Shown: positions 36,384 to 46,091 of the stretch, piece after piece
How positions within the stretch are numbered: the stretch's first letter is position 1
Layout: the number at the start of each line of letters is the position of its first letter
DNA from: Halopelagius inordinatus
Lineage (GTDB): Archaea > Halobacteriota > Halobacteria > Halobacteriales > Haloferacaceae
Direction of reading: 5' to 3'
Assembly: GCF_900113245.1 (NCBI RefSeq)
Contig: NZ_FOOQ01000002.1
Coordinates: forward strand, 62,001-126,000
Length of the DNA stretch: 64,000 nt
Made by a program: the position numbers and the translations under genes
Notes under the pieces: generated by a model
The model's database searches: none
What the model was told of the DNA's origin: nothing
What the model saw: the letters and a program-made list of their open reading frames with translations, nothing else

Positions 36384-37927
36384 AAACCACCGTTCGAACG
36401 GTCGCACGCGACGTCGGACGGATGCTCCAGGCACTCGCCGCGTTGATGTTGGTGTCGGTAGTCGTCCCTCTCGTCTGGGGTGAGTTCTGGGCCGTCCCAT
36501 CGCTCCTCGTCGGGGGAGCGATTCCGTTCGTCATTGGAGTCGCACTCGCCCGGTACTTCGCCGACGCGCCGAATCCGGGGAAGTTACACGGGATGATGAT
36601 CGCCGCCTCGGGGTGGTTCTTCGTCGCGCTATTCGGCTCGCTGCCGTTTCTCTTCGTCGCGTGGACGATTCACCTCGACCCCGCGTTCTTGGGTGCGCCC
36701 GACCTGACGGGTCGCGCGGCGAGTACCATCGGCGCGTTCCGGAACCCGATAAACGCCTTCTTCGAGTCGATGAGCGGATTCACCGGAACGGGACTGACGA
36801 TGACCGACGACGAGAGTGCACTCCCCGCGACGCTTCAGTGGTGGCGGTCGTTCGTCGAGTGGGTCGGCGGCGTGGGCGTCATCGTCCTCACGACCGCCAT
36901 CCTCTCTCGGCCGGGTAGCGGGTCACTCACCCTCTACGAGTCCGAGGCGCGGTCGGAGAAGATTCACCCGAGTATCGTCTCGACCGTTCGAACCATCTGG
37001 TGGATATTCCTCCTCTTCACGTTCGTCTCCATACTCGTCCTCTGGTTGGCGGGGATGCCGCTTTGGGACGCCATCAACCACGCGATGACCGGACTCGCGA
37101 CGGGCGGGTTCTCGATAACGGACAACAGCATCGCCACGTACGACAGCGCGGTCATCGACTTCGCGCTCGTCCCCGTGATGATTCTCGGGAGTATCGCGTT
37201 CCCGGTCCACTACCTGATGCTCCAAGGGGAGTTGAAGAATATCTACACGGACTTGCAGACGCGGTGGGTGTTCGGATACTTCGGACTCGGCACCCTCCTG
37301 TTGGTGGCGGTACTGTTCTTCAACGGTACGTACGAATCGCTGTTCGAGGCGGTTCGGTACGGTCTCTTCCAGTTCGTCTCGGCCGCGTCGTGTACGGGGT
37401 TCCAGACGGCCGGGTCGCTCGGAACGAGATGGTCGCCGGAGGCGCAACTGACGGTCTCTCTCGGGATGTTCGTCGGCGCGGCCGCCGGGTCTACCGTCGG
37501 CGGAATTAAACTCATCCGGGCGTTGACGCTGATAAAGGGGACCGCGTTCAGAATCGGCGACGCGTTCTATCCCGACGCGGCGGTTCGGCACTTCGAGGTC
37601 AACGACCGGGACCTCACAGAACAGGAGGCGACCCGAGAGTTCGAGGAAGCCGCGATCATCGCGTTCCTGTGGGTCGTCTTTCTCGCCGTCGGTATCTTCG
37701 TCCTCCTCACGGTCCTCCCGACGGGCGAGTTCACGCTCGAAAACGTCGTGTTCGAGGTCGCATCCGCACAGGGGAACGTCGGCCTCTCCTCCGGTATCAC
37801 CGGCGCGTCGATGCCGACGGCTGCGAAAGTGATGTTTCTGTTCAACATGTGGATCGGACGGCTCGAAATCATCCCGGTTCTCGTCCTTCTGAGAGCACTG
37901 TTCGAGCGAGGAGGAGTCTACAGATGA
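36380..37927 (+). CDS. trkH: TrkH family potassium transporter
   Basis: A 515-aa integral membrane subunit of a Trk-type potassium uptake system, important for salt-in osmoadaptation. The repeated M1-P-M2 units show selectivity-filter-like loops (SGFTGTGLTM, GLATGGFSI, AASCTGFQTAG, GNVGLSSGI). About 10-12 membrane segments match the family. It lies in the operon trkA-trkH-small membrane protein, with 4-bp overlaps at both ends. Confidence 0.92.
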   Translation: MKTTVRTVARDVGRMLQALAALMLVSVVVPLVWGEFWAVPSLLVGGAIPFVIGVALARYFADAPNPGKLHGMMIAASGWFFVALFGSLPFLFVAWTIHLDPAFLGAPDLTGRAASTIGAFRNPINAFFESMSGFTGTGLTMTDDESALPATLQWWRSFVEWVGGVGVIVLTTAILSRPGSGSLTLYESEARSEKIHPSIVSTVRTIWWIFLLFTFVSILVLWLAGMPLWDAINHAMTGLATGGFSITDNSIATYDSAVIDFALVPVMILGSIAFPVHYLMLQGELKNIYTDLQTRWVFGYFGLGTLLLVAVLFFNGTYESLFEAVRYGLFQFVSAASCTGFQTAGSLGTRWSPEAQLTVSLGMFVGAAAGSTVGGIKLIRALTLIKGTAFRIGDAFYPDAAVRHFEVNDRDLTEQEATREFEEAAIIAFLWVVFLAVGIFVLLTVLPTGEFTLENVVFEVASAQGNVGLSSGITGASMPTAAKVMFLFNMWIGRLEIIPVLVLLRALFERGGVYR

Positions 37928-38136
37928 GCGTCGAAGACCTGCCGATTCTCGGTCCTGTCTTCGATTCGGGCGCCGACGACCACGTATTCGACGGACTGCT
38001 ACTTGCAGGGCCACTTTTGCTCTGCGTCCTCGCTCTCGTCGGTCGAACGCGAGTCACGACAGTAATCGCTGCAGGCTATCTCCTCGTCTTCGTCGGGTAC
38101 ATACTCTACAAAGCGGGCAAATACGAGAGTGCTTAA
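37924..38136 (+). CDS. Small membrane protein of the trk operon
   Basis: A 70-aa protein with two membrane helices (about residues 24-42 and 46-64). The ATG overlaps the trkH stop by 4 bp. It may be an accessory subunit of the potassium transporter (inference from coupling). Its 3' end overlaps the convergent regulator gene by 4 bp. Confidence 0.7.
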   Translation: MSVEDLPILGPVFDSGADDHVFDGLLLAGPLLLCVLALVGRTRVTTVIAAGYLLVFVGYILYKAGKYESA

Positions 38137-38876
38137 TCGCCGCGGAACGCGGCGACGGTCTCCTCCGAGAGACCGCCGCGCGCGAACAGGGTCACGAGGT
38201 CGTCGGCGCGGATTTCGGTGTTCCCCTTCGGGGTGAGAATCCGTTCGTCGCGTTCGACGGAGACGACGAGCACTTCCGGGGCGACGAGTCCGCGCTCGTT
38301 CGCCTCCCTGAGCGTCAGGCCGTCGATTTCGGCCCCGCGAGCGACGCTCACTTCGACCACCTCCGCTCCCCCCGACAGCGACATGAAGTCGGCGATAGAC
38401 TGGCCCTCGCGCCGCCCCTCCGGTCCGAACGCGTGGTACGGGCGGTGTTCTTCGTGTTGGAGGAGATGTTCGTCCTCGACTTCGAGGCCCACCTCGGAGA
38501 CGTCTCGCGTGACTCGGGAGAGTTCCTGTGCGTCTTCGCCCACGGTCGTCACGTGGATGTTTCCGGTCCCGCACATGAGTTGCCGGACGTTGACGACGCC
38601 CGGCACCTCGGCTATCTGTTTCGCGAGGCGTTCTCGCTCGTCGATGCGCGCCGTCCCGACGACGAGGTTCGTCAGGCGGCCTTCGGCGCGTTCGTAGTCG
38701 ACGTGCGCGTGATACCCTCGGATGACCCCGTCGGACTCCAGTTGGTCGATTCGGTTCCGAATCGTCCCGGCGGAGACGTTCACCTCGTCTGCCACCGTCG
38801 GCGCGGAGGTGTTCCGCGCGTCGCGGACGAGGCGATAGAGGATTCGCTTGTCGACTTCGTCGAGGCGGTCGACCAT
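38133..38876 (-). CDS. Lrp/AsnC-type regulator fused to a TrkA-C domain
   Basis: A 247-aa protein: an Lrp-like winged helix (residues 1-60, VDKRILYRLVRDARNTSAP), an AsnC/RAM-like middle (about 70-145), and a C-terminal RCK_C domain (about 160-247, ILTPKGNTEIRADDLVTLFA) closely resembling that of the adjacent TrkA. The fusion suggests a regulator that senses the same ligand as the potassium channel and controls its genes (inference). It is convergent with the trk operon. Confidence 0.88.
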   Translation of the reverse strand: MVDRLDEVDKRILYRLVRDARNTSAPTVADEVNVSAGTIRNRIDQLESDGVIRGYHAHVDYERAEGRLTNLVVGTARIDERERLAKQIAEVPGVVNVRQLMCGTGNIHVTTVGEDAQELSRVTRDVSEVGLEVEDEHLLQHEEHRPYHAFGPEGRREGQSIADFMSLSGGAEVVEVSVARGAEIDGLTLREANERGLVAPEVLVVSVERDERILTPKGNTEIRADDLVTLFARGGLSEETVAAFRGD

Positions 38877-38951
38877 GCGCGTTACTGCGCGTCGATGGAT
38901 GATAAACGCTGTCAGATCACGCCGCGAGCGCCCCCGAACCGAGGAGAGCGC

Positions 38952-39650
38952 TCACTTTCGGAGGACGACCACGGGAACGTCGGTTCGGTCGGCGATAGAG
39001 TCGTACGTCTTCCCGAACACCCTCTCGAACGTCGGTTCTTCCGTCTCGCCCATGACGATGATGTCGTGGCCGCGCGCCTTCTGACTGATCTCGAACGAGG
39101 GGTCGTCGGAGACGATCACCTCGGTGTCGATGGAGAACTCGGAGAACCCCGCGTCGACGAGCCGGTCTTTCAGCGAGGAGAGCACCTCCCGTTTCTCTTC
39201 GACGTCGTCCGACTCCGTGACGTTCACGATGGTCGTGTGGGTGATGACGTCCGCGTCTAACGCGCCGACGAACTGCGCTATCGACTCGGCGAACGTCTCG
39301 TCTCTGACGGCGATGAGAACGCGCCCGAGGTGGGTCATCGGACGCGGAACTAACAGCGCGTCGACGTCGCGTTCCTCGGCGACTCTCGTCGGTTCCCCGT
39401 CTAAGTCGTCGCCCATGGCCAGTTCGACCTCCGCGGTTTCTCCGCGACGGAGGAACTGGTGAGCGAGAGAGTACAGGGTGTAGTTCGCCTCGACCAGACT
39501 GCGCTGTCGTTCGTCTGGGTCCGAACCGGCCGGGCCCTCGTAGAGACCGAGAAGGAGGACTCTGCAGTTCGTAAAGCCGTCGACGAACGACGACGGAAGC
39601 GGGTCGGGGTCGGGGAACCGTATCGGTATCAGTAGCGTCGGAGAGTCCAT
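38952..39650 (-). CDS. Universal stress protein family
   Basis: A 232-aa protein that looks like a degenerate UspA unit (residues 1-105) followed by a second one (105-232, LIAVRDETFAESIAQFVGAL, then HDIIVMGETEEPTFERVFG). The G-x2-G-x9-G ATP-binding signature is not cleanly preserved. It lies close to the trk genes, where haloarchaea often encode Usp proteins. The ATG is at 39650. Confidence 0.8.
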   Translation of the reverse strand: MDSPTLLIPIRFPDPDPLPSSFVDGFTNCRVLLLGLYEGPAGSDPDERQRSLVEANYTLYSLAHQFLRRGETAEVELAMGDDLDGEPTRVAEERDVDALLVPRPMTHLGRVLIAVRDETFAESIAQFVGALDADVITHTTIVNVTESDDVEEKREVLSSLKDRLVDAGFSEFSIDTEVIVSDDPSFEISQKARGHDIIVMGETEEPTFERVFGKTYDSIADRTDVPVVVLRK

Positions 39651-39731
39651 ATTCGAGTCACCTACGCCGAACTACGAGCCACCCGGTGAAAAATATCGCC
39701 CATCCGACACTGGGCGCCGCCGGAGCGCAGT

Positions 39732-41090
39732 TTACTCCAAGTACTCCTCTTCGCGTTCGTCGTCGTCTTTCGACCCCGAGTCCGCGCGGCGGCGCACGTC
39801 GACGCGGTAGTGTTCGAGGATGTCCCGGCCGAGGAGTATCGGGTAGTCCATGTGCGAGCGGTCTTCGACGCTCGCGGTGACGGTGTGTTGGGTGCCGCCG
39901 ATACCGATGACCAAGTCGACGACCGGACGGGCCTTACCGGACTTGTGGCTCCCCGACCGCACGCGCGTCATGCTCTTTATCGGTCCCGCGCCGATTTCGG
40001 CCGCCAACGACGTGTCGATACTCGTCCGGGTCGCGCCGGTGTCGGACTTCGCCAGCGTCTGCGTCGAACCGCTGGTCCCCGAGACGATTATCTCCTCGAT
40101 GTAGCCTATCGTCGGCGTCTCCTCGTCGGAGGAGGGGTCCACGCGCGGCATGCTCGCGGGGCGGGAGTCGTCTAAGGTCGATGCAAGTTCCGCGACGCGG
40201 TCGTCGTCCACCTCGCCGCCCGCACGTTCTATCGCGGCCTTTGCGATGTACGGGGCGGGGCTCTTACCGGTCGCTTTGTGCAGTCCCTTGAACCCGGCCG
40301 TCGGGTTTACCTCGAGGACGAACCAGCCCTCCTCGCCCTCGACGAGGTCGACGCCCACGTAGTCGAGGTCCATCACTTCCGCCGCGTACAGGGCCGTGTC
40401 GCGGGCCTCTTTCGGCATCTCGCCGGTCGCGTCGAGAACGTCGCCGCCGAGGGCGACGTTCGTCCGCCAGTCTCCGTCGGGCGCGTAGCGGTACATCGCG
40501 CCGATTATCTCCCCGTCGACGATGTAGACGCGCAGGTCGCGGTGTTTCTCCTCGTCGCGTTCGATGAGGTCCTGCAGGAACGCCTGTCGGTTTCCGACCT
40601 TCGGGTTGACCGTCTCCGTGAGGTCTACCTTCCACGTGCCGCCGCCGTGGGTCCCGATTGCGCTCTTGTAGACGCCCACGTCGCCGAACCGTTCGCGGTC
40701 GGCGTTCAGTTTCTCGTTCGAGAGCGCGAGCAAGGCGTCGGGCACCTTGATGTTCCAGTTCGCCAGCGTCGCCGCCGTCGCGAACTTGTGAATCGCCGTC
40801 AGCACGTGCGCCGGTTCGTTCAGCATCGGACGGATGCGCTCGAACGTCGTCGCGAGGCCGAGCAGTTCCGCGGGTTCCTCCGTGTTCGACAGGAGCAGTC
40901 GGTTCGCGATGATGTCCACGTCGGGTTCGATGGCCACCTCGCCGTCTTCGATGCTTATCGCCGTGTTCTCCTGTCGCAGCCACAACCCTCGGTGGCCGAG
41001 GTCGTCGACCGCGTTGAGAATCGCTTTCGTCTCCTTACTGGTGTGCAGAGAGAGTACACCCACTCGAACTTGGGTTCCGTCCGTAGACAT
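39732..41090 (-). CDS. RimK-type ATP-grasp ligase fused to retropepsin-like domain
   Basis: A 452-aa protein. Residues 1-290 form a RimK/LysX ATP-grasp ligase that would add glutamate or another amino acid to a carboxylate: AIGTHGGGTWKVDL as a phosphate-binding loop and WFVLEVNPTAGFKGL for metal binding. Residues 330-440 form a RimK-associated aspartic-protease-like domain (PF05618 type): AKSDTGATRTSID, then YPILLGRDILEHYRVDV. The two domains are often adjacent genes in bacteria. The start is the ATG at 41090, divergent from an AstE-like gene. The substrate is unknown. Confidence 0.88.
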   Translation of the reverse strand: MSTDGTQVRVGVLSLHTSKETKAILNAVDDLGHRGLWLRQENTAISIEDGEVAIEPDVDIIANRLLLSNTEEPAELLGLATTFERIRPMLNEPAHVLTAIHKFATAATLANWNIKVPDALLALSNEKLNADRERFGDVGVYKSAIGTHGGGTWKVDLTETVNPKVGNRQAFLQDLIERDEEKHRDLRVYIVDGEIIGAMYRYAPDGDWRTNVALGGDVLDATGEMPKEARDTALYAAEVMDLDYVGVDLVEGEEGWFVLEVNPTAGFKGLHKATGKSPAPYIAKAAIERAGGEVDDDRVAELASTLDDSRPASMPRVDPSSDEETPTIGYIEEIIVSGTSGSTQTLAKSDTGATRTSIDTSLAAEIGAGPIKSMTRVRSGSHKSGKARPVVDLVIGIGGTQHTVTASVEDRSHMDYPILLGRDILEHYRVDVRRRADSGSKDDDEREEEYLE

Positions 41091-41231
41091 AATAGACAGT
41101 AACATTCCGCGGTTTCAAAGGCATGCCGGTACGGTGAATCCTCGGCGACGCAGATTCAGTTTCTCGGACTGCGACCCCGGGCGGACGCTCGGTGCGGGAG
41201 CGTTATGTAGTGGCCACCCCGAATGCGGGGT

Positions 41232-42257
41232 ATGAGCGACGATGTGACCTTCACGTACAACGGCGGGAAGGTCGCTCCGGGAGAGACCCAAAACATCCGG
41301 TACGGTATCAGCGAGACCTATCTCGGTGACCCCGTCCGCATCCCGGTCACTATCATCAACGGCGAACGGCCCGGTCCGACGGTGTTCCTCTCCGCGGCCG
41401 CCCACGGCGACGAACTGAACGGCATCGAGGTTGTCCGCGAAGTCGCCTTCGAGTGGGACCTCTCGGACCTGGCGGGAACGCTCGTCTGCATGCCCGTTCT
41501 GAACGTTCCCGGGTTCTTGGCACAGCAGCGATACCTCCCCATCTACGACCGCGACCTGAACCGGTCGTTCCCCGGACAGTACGACTCCACGAGCGCAAAG
41601 CGCATGGCGGCGCGAATCTTCGACAACTTCATCGCGCCCTGCGACTTCGGCCTCGACTTTCACACCTCGACGCGCGGGCGGACGAACATGCTCCACGTCC
41701 GCGCCGACATGTCCGACGACGGCGTCGCGCGACTGGCGAAGGCGTACGGGCCGAACGTCATCATCGACAGCACCGGCTCCGACGGGATTCTCCGCACGGA
41801 GGCGACCAAAGTCGGCATCCCCACCATCACGATAGAGATGGGGGAGGCCCACCGGTTCCAACGCGAACTCATCGACGACGCCCTCGCGGGCGTCGAATCG
41901 GTGTTCGCCGAGTACGGCCTCCGCGACACCACCGTGGTTCGCTGGCCGGGGTGGCAGACGATAATCGACGACGAAAACGAGAAGACGTGGATTCGCGCGG
42001 ACGCGGGCGGCATCGTGGACATGCACCACAACCGGGGCGCACTCGTCAACGAGGGCGACCGAATCTGCACCATCACGAACCCGTTCAAAGACGACAACGT
42101 CACCATCGACGCGCCGTTCACCGGCCTCCTCGTCGGCGTCCTCGAAAATCCGGTCGTCTACCCCGGAAACCCGCTCTGTCACCTCGTCGAACTCGAAGAA
42201 CCGGTCCGCCGCGTCGTCGAACAGCGGCAATCCCCGAGGGGCGACACCCGCACCTGA
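41232..42257 (+). CDS. Succinylglutamate desuccinylase/aspartoacylase family protein
   Basis: A 341-aa M14 zinc amidohydrolase. Zinc ligands are in SAAAHGDELNGIE (His, Glu) and GLDFHTSTRGRTN (His); DRDLNRSFPG holds the substrate-binding Asn-Arg. The C-terminal 100 residues are a beta/barrel-sandwich domain (DRICTITNPF). The ATG at 41232 is about 27 bp from gcgttatgta (41198-41207), so it is probably leaderless. It is divergent from the RimK-protease gene, suggesting a pathway that makes and trims an amide-linked amino acid conjugate (inference). Confidence 0.88.
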   Translation: MSDDVTFTYNGGKVAPGETQNIRYGISETYLGDPVRIPVTIINGERPGPTVFLSAAAHGDELNGIEVVREVAFEWDLSDLAGTLVCMPVLNVPGFLAQQRYLPIYDRDLNRSFPGQYDSTSAKRMAARIFDNFIAPCDFGLDFHTSTRGRTNMLHVRADMSDDGVARLAKAYGPNVIIDSTGSDGILRTEATKVGIPTITIEMGEAHRFQRELIDDALAGVESVFAEYGLRDTTVVRWPGWQTIIDDENEKTWIRADAGGIVDMHHNRGALVNEGDRICTITNPFKDDNVTIDAPFTGLLVGVLENPVVYPGNPLCHLVELEEPVRRVVEQRQSPRGDTRT

Positions 42258-42403
42258 CGGCTCCGACGGCGGTGAGAACGGCCGAATCGCGACCGCGTGC
42301 GCGTCCGGGCGGCGAGACGGAGTGCCGTCGTCCGATTCCCGCCCGCCGGGTGCGTTCGTACACGTAAGTTCTATACGATGCCGGTACTCAGATTCACGAG
42401 AGC

Positions 42404-42796
42404 ATGAGTCAGTCTTACAATCGGGGCCTCATCGAGGACTTCGGCCGGTGGCGGGAGTTCTCAGCAGGGATGTGGGCCTGGGTTTTCCACAAGTTCACGG
42501 GCTGGGTGTTAGTGGGCTATCTGTTCACCCACATCGCCGTCCTCTCGACGGCGCTGCAGAGCCCGGATGCGTACACGACCACCATCCGGACGCTGGAGAG
42601 TCTGTTGGTGGTCCGTATCATGGAAGTGGGACTCCTCGCAGTTGCCGTCTTCCACATCCTCAACGGGCTTCGCCTCCTCTTCGTCGACCTCGGTGTCGGA
42701 TTGGGATCGCAGGACAAGAGCTTCTACGCGTCGCTCGTTCTGACGGGGGCGATAGTCGTCGCCAGCGTGCCGACGTTCCTCTCGGGGGTGTTCTGA
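42404..42796 (+). CDS. sdhC: Succinate dehydrogenase cytochrome b subunit
   Basis: A 130-aa membrane anchor of respiratory complex II with three helices. [18 protein letters not shown] near residue 29 carries the family's His/Ser-Thr region, and [15 protein letters not shown] near residue 84 holds the likely haem-ligand His. First gene of sdhCDBA, 1 bp from sdhD. Confidence 0.92.
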   Translation: MSQSYNRGLIEDFGRWREFSAGMWAWVFHKFTGWVLVGYLFTHIAVLSTALQSPDAYTTTIRTLESLLVVRIMEVGLLAVAVFHILNGLRLLFVDLGVGLGSQDKSFYASLVLTGAIVVASVPTFLSGVF

Positions 42797-42797
42797 G

Positions 42798-43175
42798 ATG
42801 GCAGAGCGTTACTCCTCGTTCGAACGCGGCGGTAGTCGGTGGCTCTGGCAGCGAATCACGGCCGCGTTCCTCGTGGTCGTGCTCGCGTTCCACTTCTTCC
42901 TGCTTCACTTCGTCCACCACGCGGACGAGGTGACGTTCGCCATGTCGGCGGGGCGGATGGAGACGTGGACCTACTACTCGCTTATGGTGCTTTTCCTCGT
43001 GACCGCGACGTTCCACGGGGTCAACGGCGTCTACAACGCCCTCATCAATCAGGGTCTCACCGGAACGCGAAAGACCGCAGTCAAGTGGACGCTCGGCGCC
43101 GCGAGCCTCCTCCTCGTGGTGCAGGGCATCCGAACCGCGAACGCATGGGCCGGTATCACCATCCTTCCGTTCTAA
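42798..43175 (+). CDS. sdhD: Succinate dehydrogenase hydrophobic membrane anchor
   Basis: A 125-aa three-helix anchor subunit with WLWQRITAAFLVVVLAFHFF at the first helix and TATFHGVNGVYNALI at the third-helix entry. It forms the quinone site and haem pocket with SdhC. It starts 1 bp after sdhC and ends 1 bp before sdhB. Confidence 0.9.
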   Translation: MAERYSSFERGGSRWLWQRITAAFLVVVLAFHFFLLHFVHHADEVTFAMSAGRMETWTYYSLMVLFLVTATFHGVNGVYNALINQGLTGTRKTAVKWTLGAASLLLVVQGIRTANAWAGITILPF

Positions 43176-43176
43176 C

Positions 43177-44067
43177 ATGAGCACACAAGTTCCCGAACAA
43201 TCCGAGGAAGAATCGTCCGCGAGCGCGGAGTCGGACACTCCCGCCGCTCAAAAAGAGCGCATGCGACAGAAGCGCGACAGAGCGGAGGCCCGCGAGCGCC
43301 AGCGGCAGAAGAGAGAACAGGAGAAAGCCGAAAGAGACGAGGAGACGAACGTTCTGAAGGTGTTCCGGTACGACCCCGAAGTCGCCGGAAAACAAGAACC
43401 CCGCTTCGACGAGTTCCACGTCCCCTACCACAAGGGGATGACCGTCCTCGACGCTCTGATGTACGCCCGCGACGAGTACGATTCGAGTCTGACCTTCCGA
43501 CACTCCTGTCGACAGGCCATCTGTGGGTCGGACGCGTTCTTCATCAACGGGCGTCAGCGACTCGGCTGCAAGACGCAACTGTCCGACCTCGAAGAGCCGG
43601 TTCGCGTCGAACCGCTCCCCCACGCCGAAGTCGTCAAGGACCTCGTCGTGGACATGGACCACTTCTACGACCAGATGGAGGCGGTCGAACCCTACTTCCA
43701 GACGAACGACCTGCCGGACGACGAACTGGAAGAACAAAAGCAGTCCCGAGAGAACCGCGAGAAGGTCAAGATGTCCACGCGCTGTATCTGGTGCGGTGCG
43801 TGTATGTCCTCGTGTAACATCGCCGCGGGCGACAACGAGTATCTCGGCCCGGCGGCCATCAACAAAGCCTACCGTTTTACGATGGACGAACGCGAGGGCG
43901 AGGACATCAAACAACACCGGATGGAGATTCTGGAGCAGGAACACGGCGTCTGGCGCTGTCAGACCCAGTTTTCCTGCAGCAACGTCTGTCCGAAAGACAT
44001 CCCCCTGACGGAACACATCCAGGAACTGAAGCGCGAAGCCGTCAAGAGCAACCTGAAGTTCTGGTGA
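43177..44067 (+). CDS. sdhB: Succinate dehydrogenase iron-sulfur subunit
   Basis: A 296-aa subunit. The 2Fe-2S site is SCRQAICGSDAFFINGRQ (Asp at the third ligand, as in some bacterial SdhB). The 4Fe-4S site is CIWCGACMSSC and the 3Fe-4S site CQTQFSCSNVCPK. An extension of about 55 charged residues precedes the ferredoxin fold, longer than in bacteria but seen in haloarchaea. It passes electrons from SdhA flavin to quinone. Confidence 0.94.
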   Translation: MSTQVPEQSEEESSASAESDTPAAQKERMRQKRDRAEARERQRQKREQEKAERDEETNVLKVFRYDPEVAGKQEPRFDEFHVPYHKGMTVLDALMYARDEYDSSLTFRHSCRQAICGSDAFFINGRQRLGCKTQLSDLEEPVRVEPLPHAEVVKDLVVDMDHFYDQMEAVEPYFQTNDLPDDELEEQKQSRENREKVKMSTRCIWCGACMSSCNIAAGDNEYLGPAAINKAYRFTMDEREGEDIKQHRMEILEQEHGVWRCQTQFSCSNVCPKDIPLTEHIQELKREAVKSNLKFW

Positions 44068-44113
44068 GATAGTCGAATCGAACCAGCATCAAACACGACA
44101 CACAACTCATACC

Positions 44114-45967
44114 ATGTACGAACACGACGTTATCGTGGTCGGCGCGGGCGGCGCGGGCCTCCGCGCGGCCATCGCGGCGCAAGAAGCAGGAGCGGACGTT
44201 GCTATCGTCTCGAAGCTCCACCCGGTCCGAAGCCACACGGGTGCCGCGGAGGGCGGTATCAACGCGGCGCTCCGAGAGGGCGACTCGTGGACGGACCACG
44301 CGTACGACACGATGAAAGGCTCGGACTACCTCGGGGACGCCCCCGCGGTGGAGGCGCTCTGTAGAGAGAGCCCCAAAGAGACGATGCAGCTCGAACACTG
44401 GGGGATGGCGTTCTCCCGCGAGGAGGACGGCACCGTCTCCCAGCGACCGTTCGGCGGTCTGTCGTTCCCGCGGACGACGTACGCGGGCGCCGAAACCGGT
44501 CACCAACTGCTCCACACGATGTACGAGCAGTTGGTCAAACGGGGCATTCAGGTGTACGACGAGTGGTACGTCTCGCGACTCGCCGTCACCGACGAGGCCG
44601 ACCCCGAAGAGCGGACGTGTCACGGCGTCGTCGCCTACGACATCCAGTCCGGCGAGATATCCGGCTTCCACGCCCGAGACGGGGTCATCCTCGCGACGGG
44701 CGGACTCGGACAGGTGTACGACCACACGACGAACGCCGTCTCCAACACCGGCGACGGCGTCGCCATGGCGTATCGGGCGGGCGTCCCGATAGAGGACATG
44801 GAGTTCATCCAGTTCCATCCGACGACGCTCCCTTCGACCGGCGTTCTCATCTCCGAGGGCGTCCGCGGGGAGGGCGGCATCCTCTACAACGAGAACAGCG
44901 AGCGGTTCATGTTCGAGTACGGCTACGCGAACAACGCCGGGGAACTCGCCTCCCGCGACGTGGTGTCGCGCGCGGAGTTGACGGAGGTAAACGAGGGCCG
45001 CGGCATCGAGGACGAGTACGTCCACCTCGACATGCGCCACCTCGGCGAGGAGCGCATCTTGGACCGCTTGGAGAACATCCTCCACCTCGCGGAGGACTTC
45101 GAGGGCGTCGACGGCCTCGAAGAACCGATGCCGGTCAAGCCCGGACAACACTACGCGATGGGCGGCATCGAGACGGACGAGAACGGCGAGACGTGCGTCA
45201 ACGGCCTGTACGCGGCCGGGGAGTGCGCCTGTGCTTCCGTCCACGGTTCGAACCGACTGGGCGGCAACGCCCTGCCGGAACTCATCGTCTTCGGCAAGCG
45301 CGCCGGCTACCACGCCGCGGGCAAGGACGTCGAGGACGCGAAGATAGAGACCGGTCAGCGCGGCGAGTGGGAACGCGGCGACGTCGACACGCCCGTCGAA
45401 CCGGGCGCGATAGCGTCCTCGAGCGACGACGTCGTCGCCGACGGCGGCGCGGCGGCGTCCGGCGGGTCCTCCTCGCTGACGCCCGAGGGGTACGTCGAAC
45501 GCGCCCTCGAAGCCGAACGCGAACGCGTCGACCACCTCTTGGGGAAGGACGACGGCATCCAACAGGCGGAGATTCGCGCCGACGTCCAGAAGTCGATGAC
45601 GCAGAACGTCAACGTCTTCCGCGAGGAACCGGGCCTCAAGCAGGCGCTTCGAGACATCCGCGAGGCGCGCGAACGCTACGAGGACGTGTACGTCGCCGAC
45701 AAGTCGCGCACGTTCAACACGGACCTCATCCAGACCATCGAGATGCAGAACATCCTCGACGTGGCCGAAGCGATAACGCTCGGCGCACTCGCGCGCGACG
45801 AGTTCCGCGGCGCGCACTGGCGGAAAGAAGCCCAAGAGCGACGCGACGACGTGTGGCTCAAACACACGATGCTGTCGTGGAACGGGGGGACGCCCGAACT
45901 CTGGTACCGGCCGGTCATCCTCGAAGGCGAGGACAAGACGTACGAACCGAAGGTTCGGAGCTACTGA
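44114..45967 (+). CDS. sdhA: Succinate dehydrogenase flavoprotein subunit
   Basis: A 617-aa catalytic subunit. FAD binding: VVGAGGAGLRAAIAAQEAG at residues 7-25. The covalent-flavin His lies in RSHTGAAEGGINAAL. The active site includes QFHPTTLPSTGVL and the HYAMGGIETDENGE segment, with the C-terminal catalytic Arg/His in GSNRLGGNALPE. A low-complexity Ala/Gly/Ser insert (about 430-455) is typical of haloarchaeal SdhA. Last gene of sdhCDBA, 46 bp after sdhB. Confidence 0.95.
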   Translation: MYEHDVIVVGAGGAGLRAAIAAQEAGADVAIVSKLHPVRSHTGAAEGGINAALREGDSWTDHAYDTMKGSDYLGDAPAVEALCRESPKETMQLEHWGMAFSREEDGTVSQRPFGGLSFPRTTYAGAETGHQLLHTMYEQLVKRGIQVYDEWYVSRLAVTDEADPEERTCHGVVAYDIQSGEISGFHARDGVILATGGLGQVYDHTTNAVSNTGDGVAMAYRAGVPIEDMEFIQFHPTTLPSTGVLISEGVRGEGGILYNENSERFMFEYGYANNAGELASRDVVSRAELTEVNEGRGIEDEYVHLDMRHLGEERILDRLENILHLAEDFEGVDGLEEPMPVKPGQHYAMGGIETDENGETCVNGLYAAGECACASVHGSNRLGGNALPELIVFGKRAGYHAAGKDVEDAKIETGQRGEWERGDVDTPVEPGAIASSSDDVVADGGAAASGGSSSLTPEGYVERALEAERERVDHLLGKDDGIQQAEIRADVQKSMTQNVNVFREEPGLKQALRDIREARERYEDVYVADKSRTFNTDLIQTIEMQNILDVAEAITLGALARDEFRGAHWRKEAQERRDDVWLKHTMLSWNGGTPELWYRPVILEGEDKTYEPKVRSY

Positions 45968-46091
45968 CCCCGCCGCGACGTTCGCGACGGACTGACTCCT
46001 CGCGCGGCGGCACCCCGTTCGTCGCCGCCTCTGTTGTCGACTTGGCGATTCACCAACGGCTATTTGTGCCGCACCCTCGTAGTTCGAGATA

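Noticed and set aside
44042..45865. A 607-codon minus-strand frame opposite sdhA
   Set aside because: Same shadow effect; the sense strand is a well-conserved SdhA with FAD and active-site motifs.
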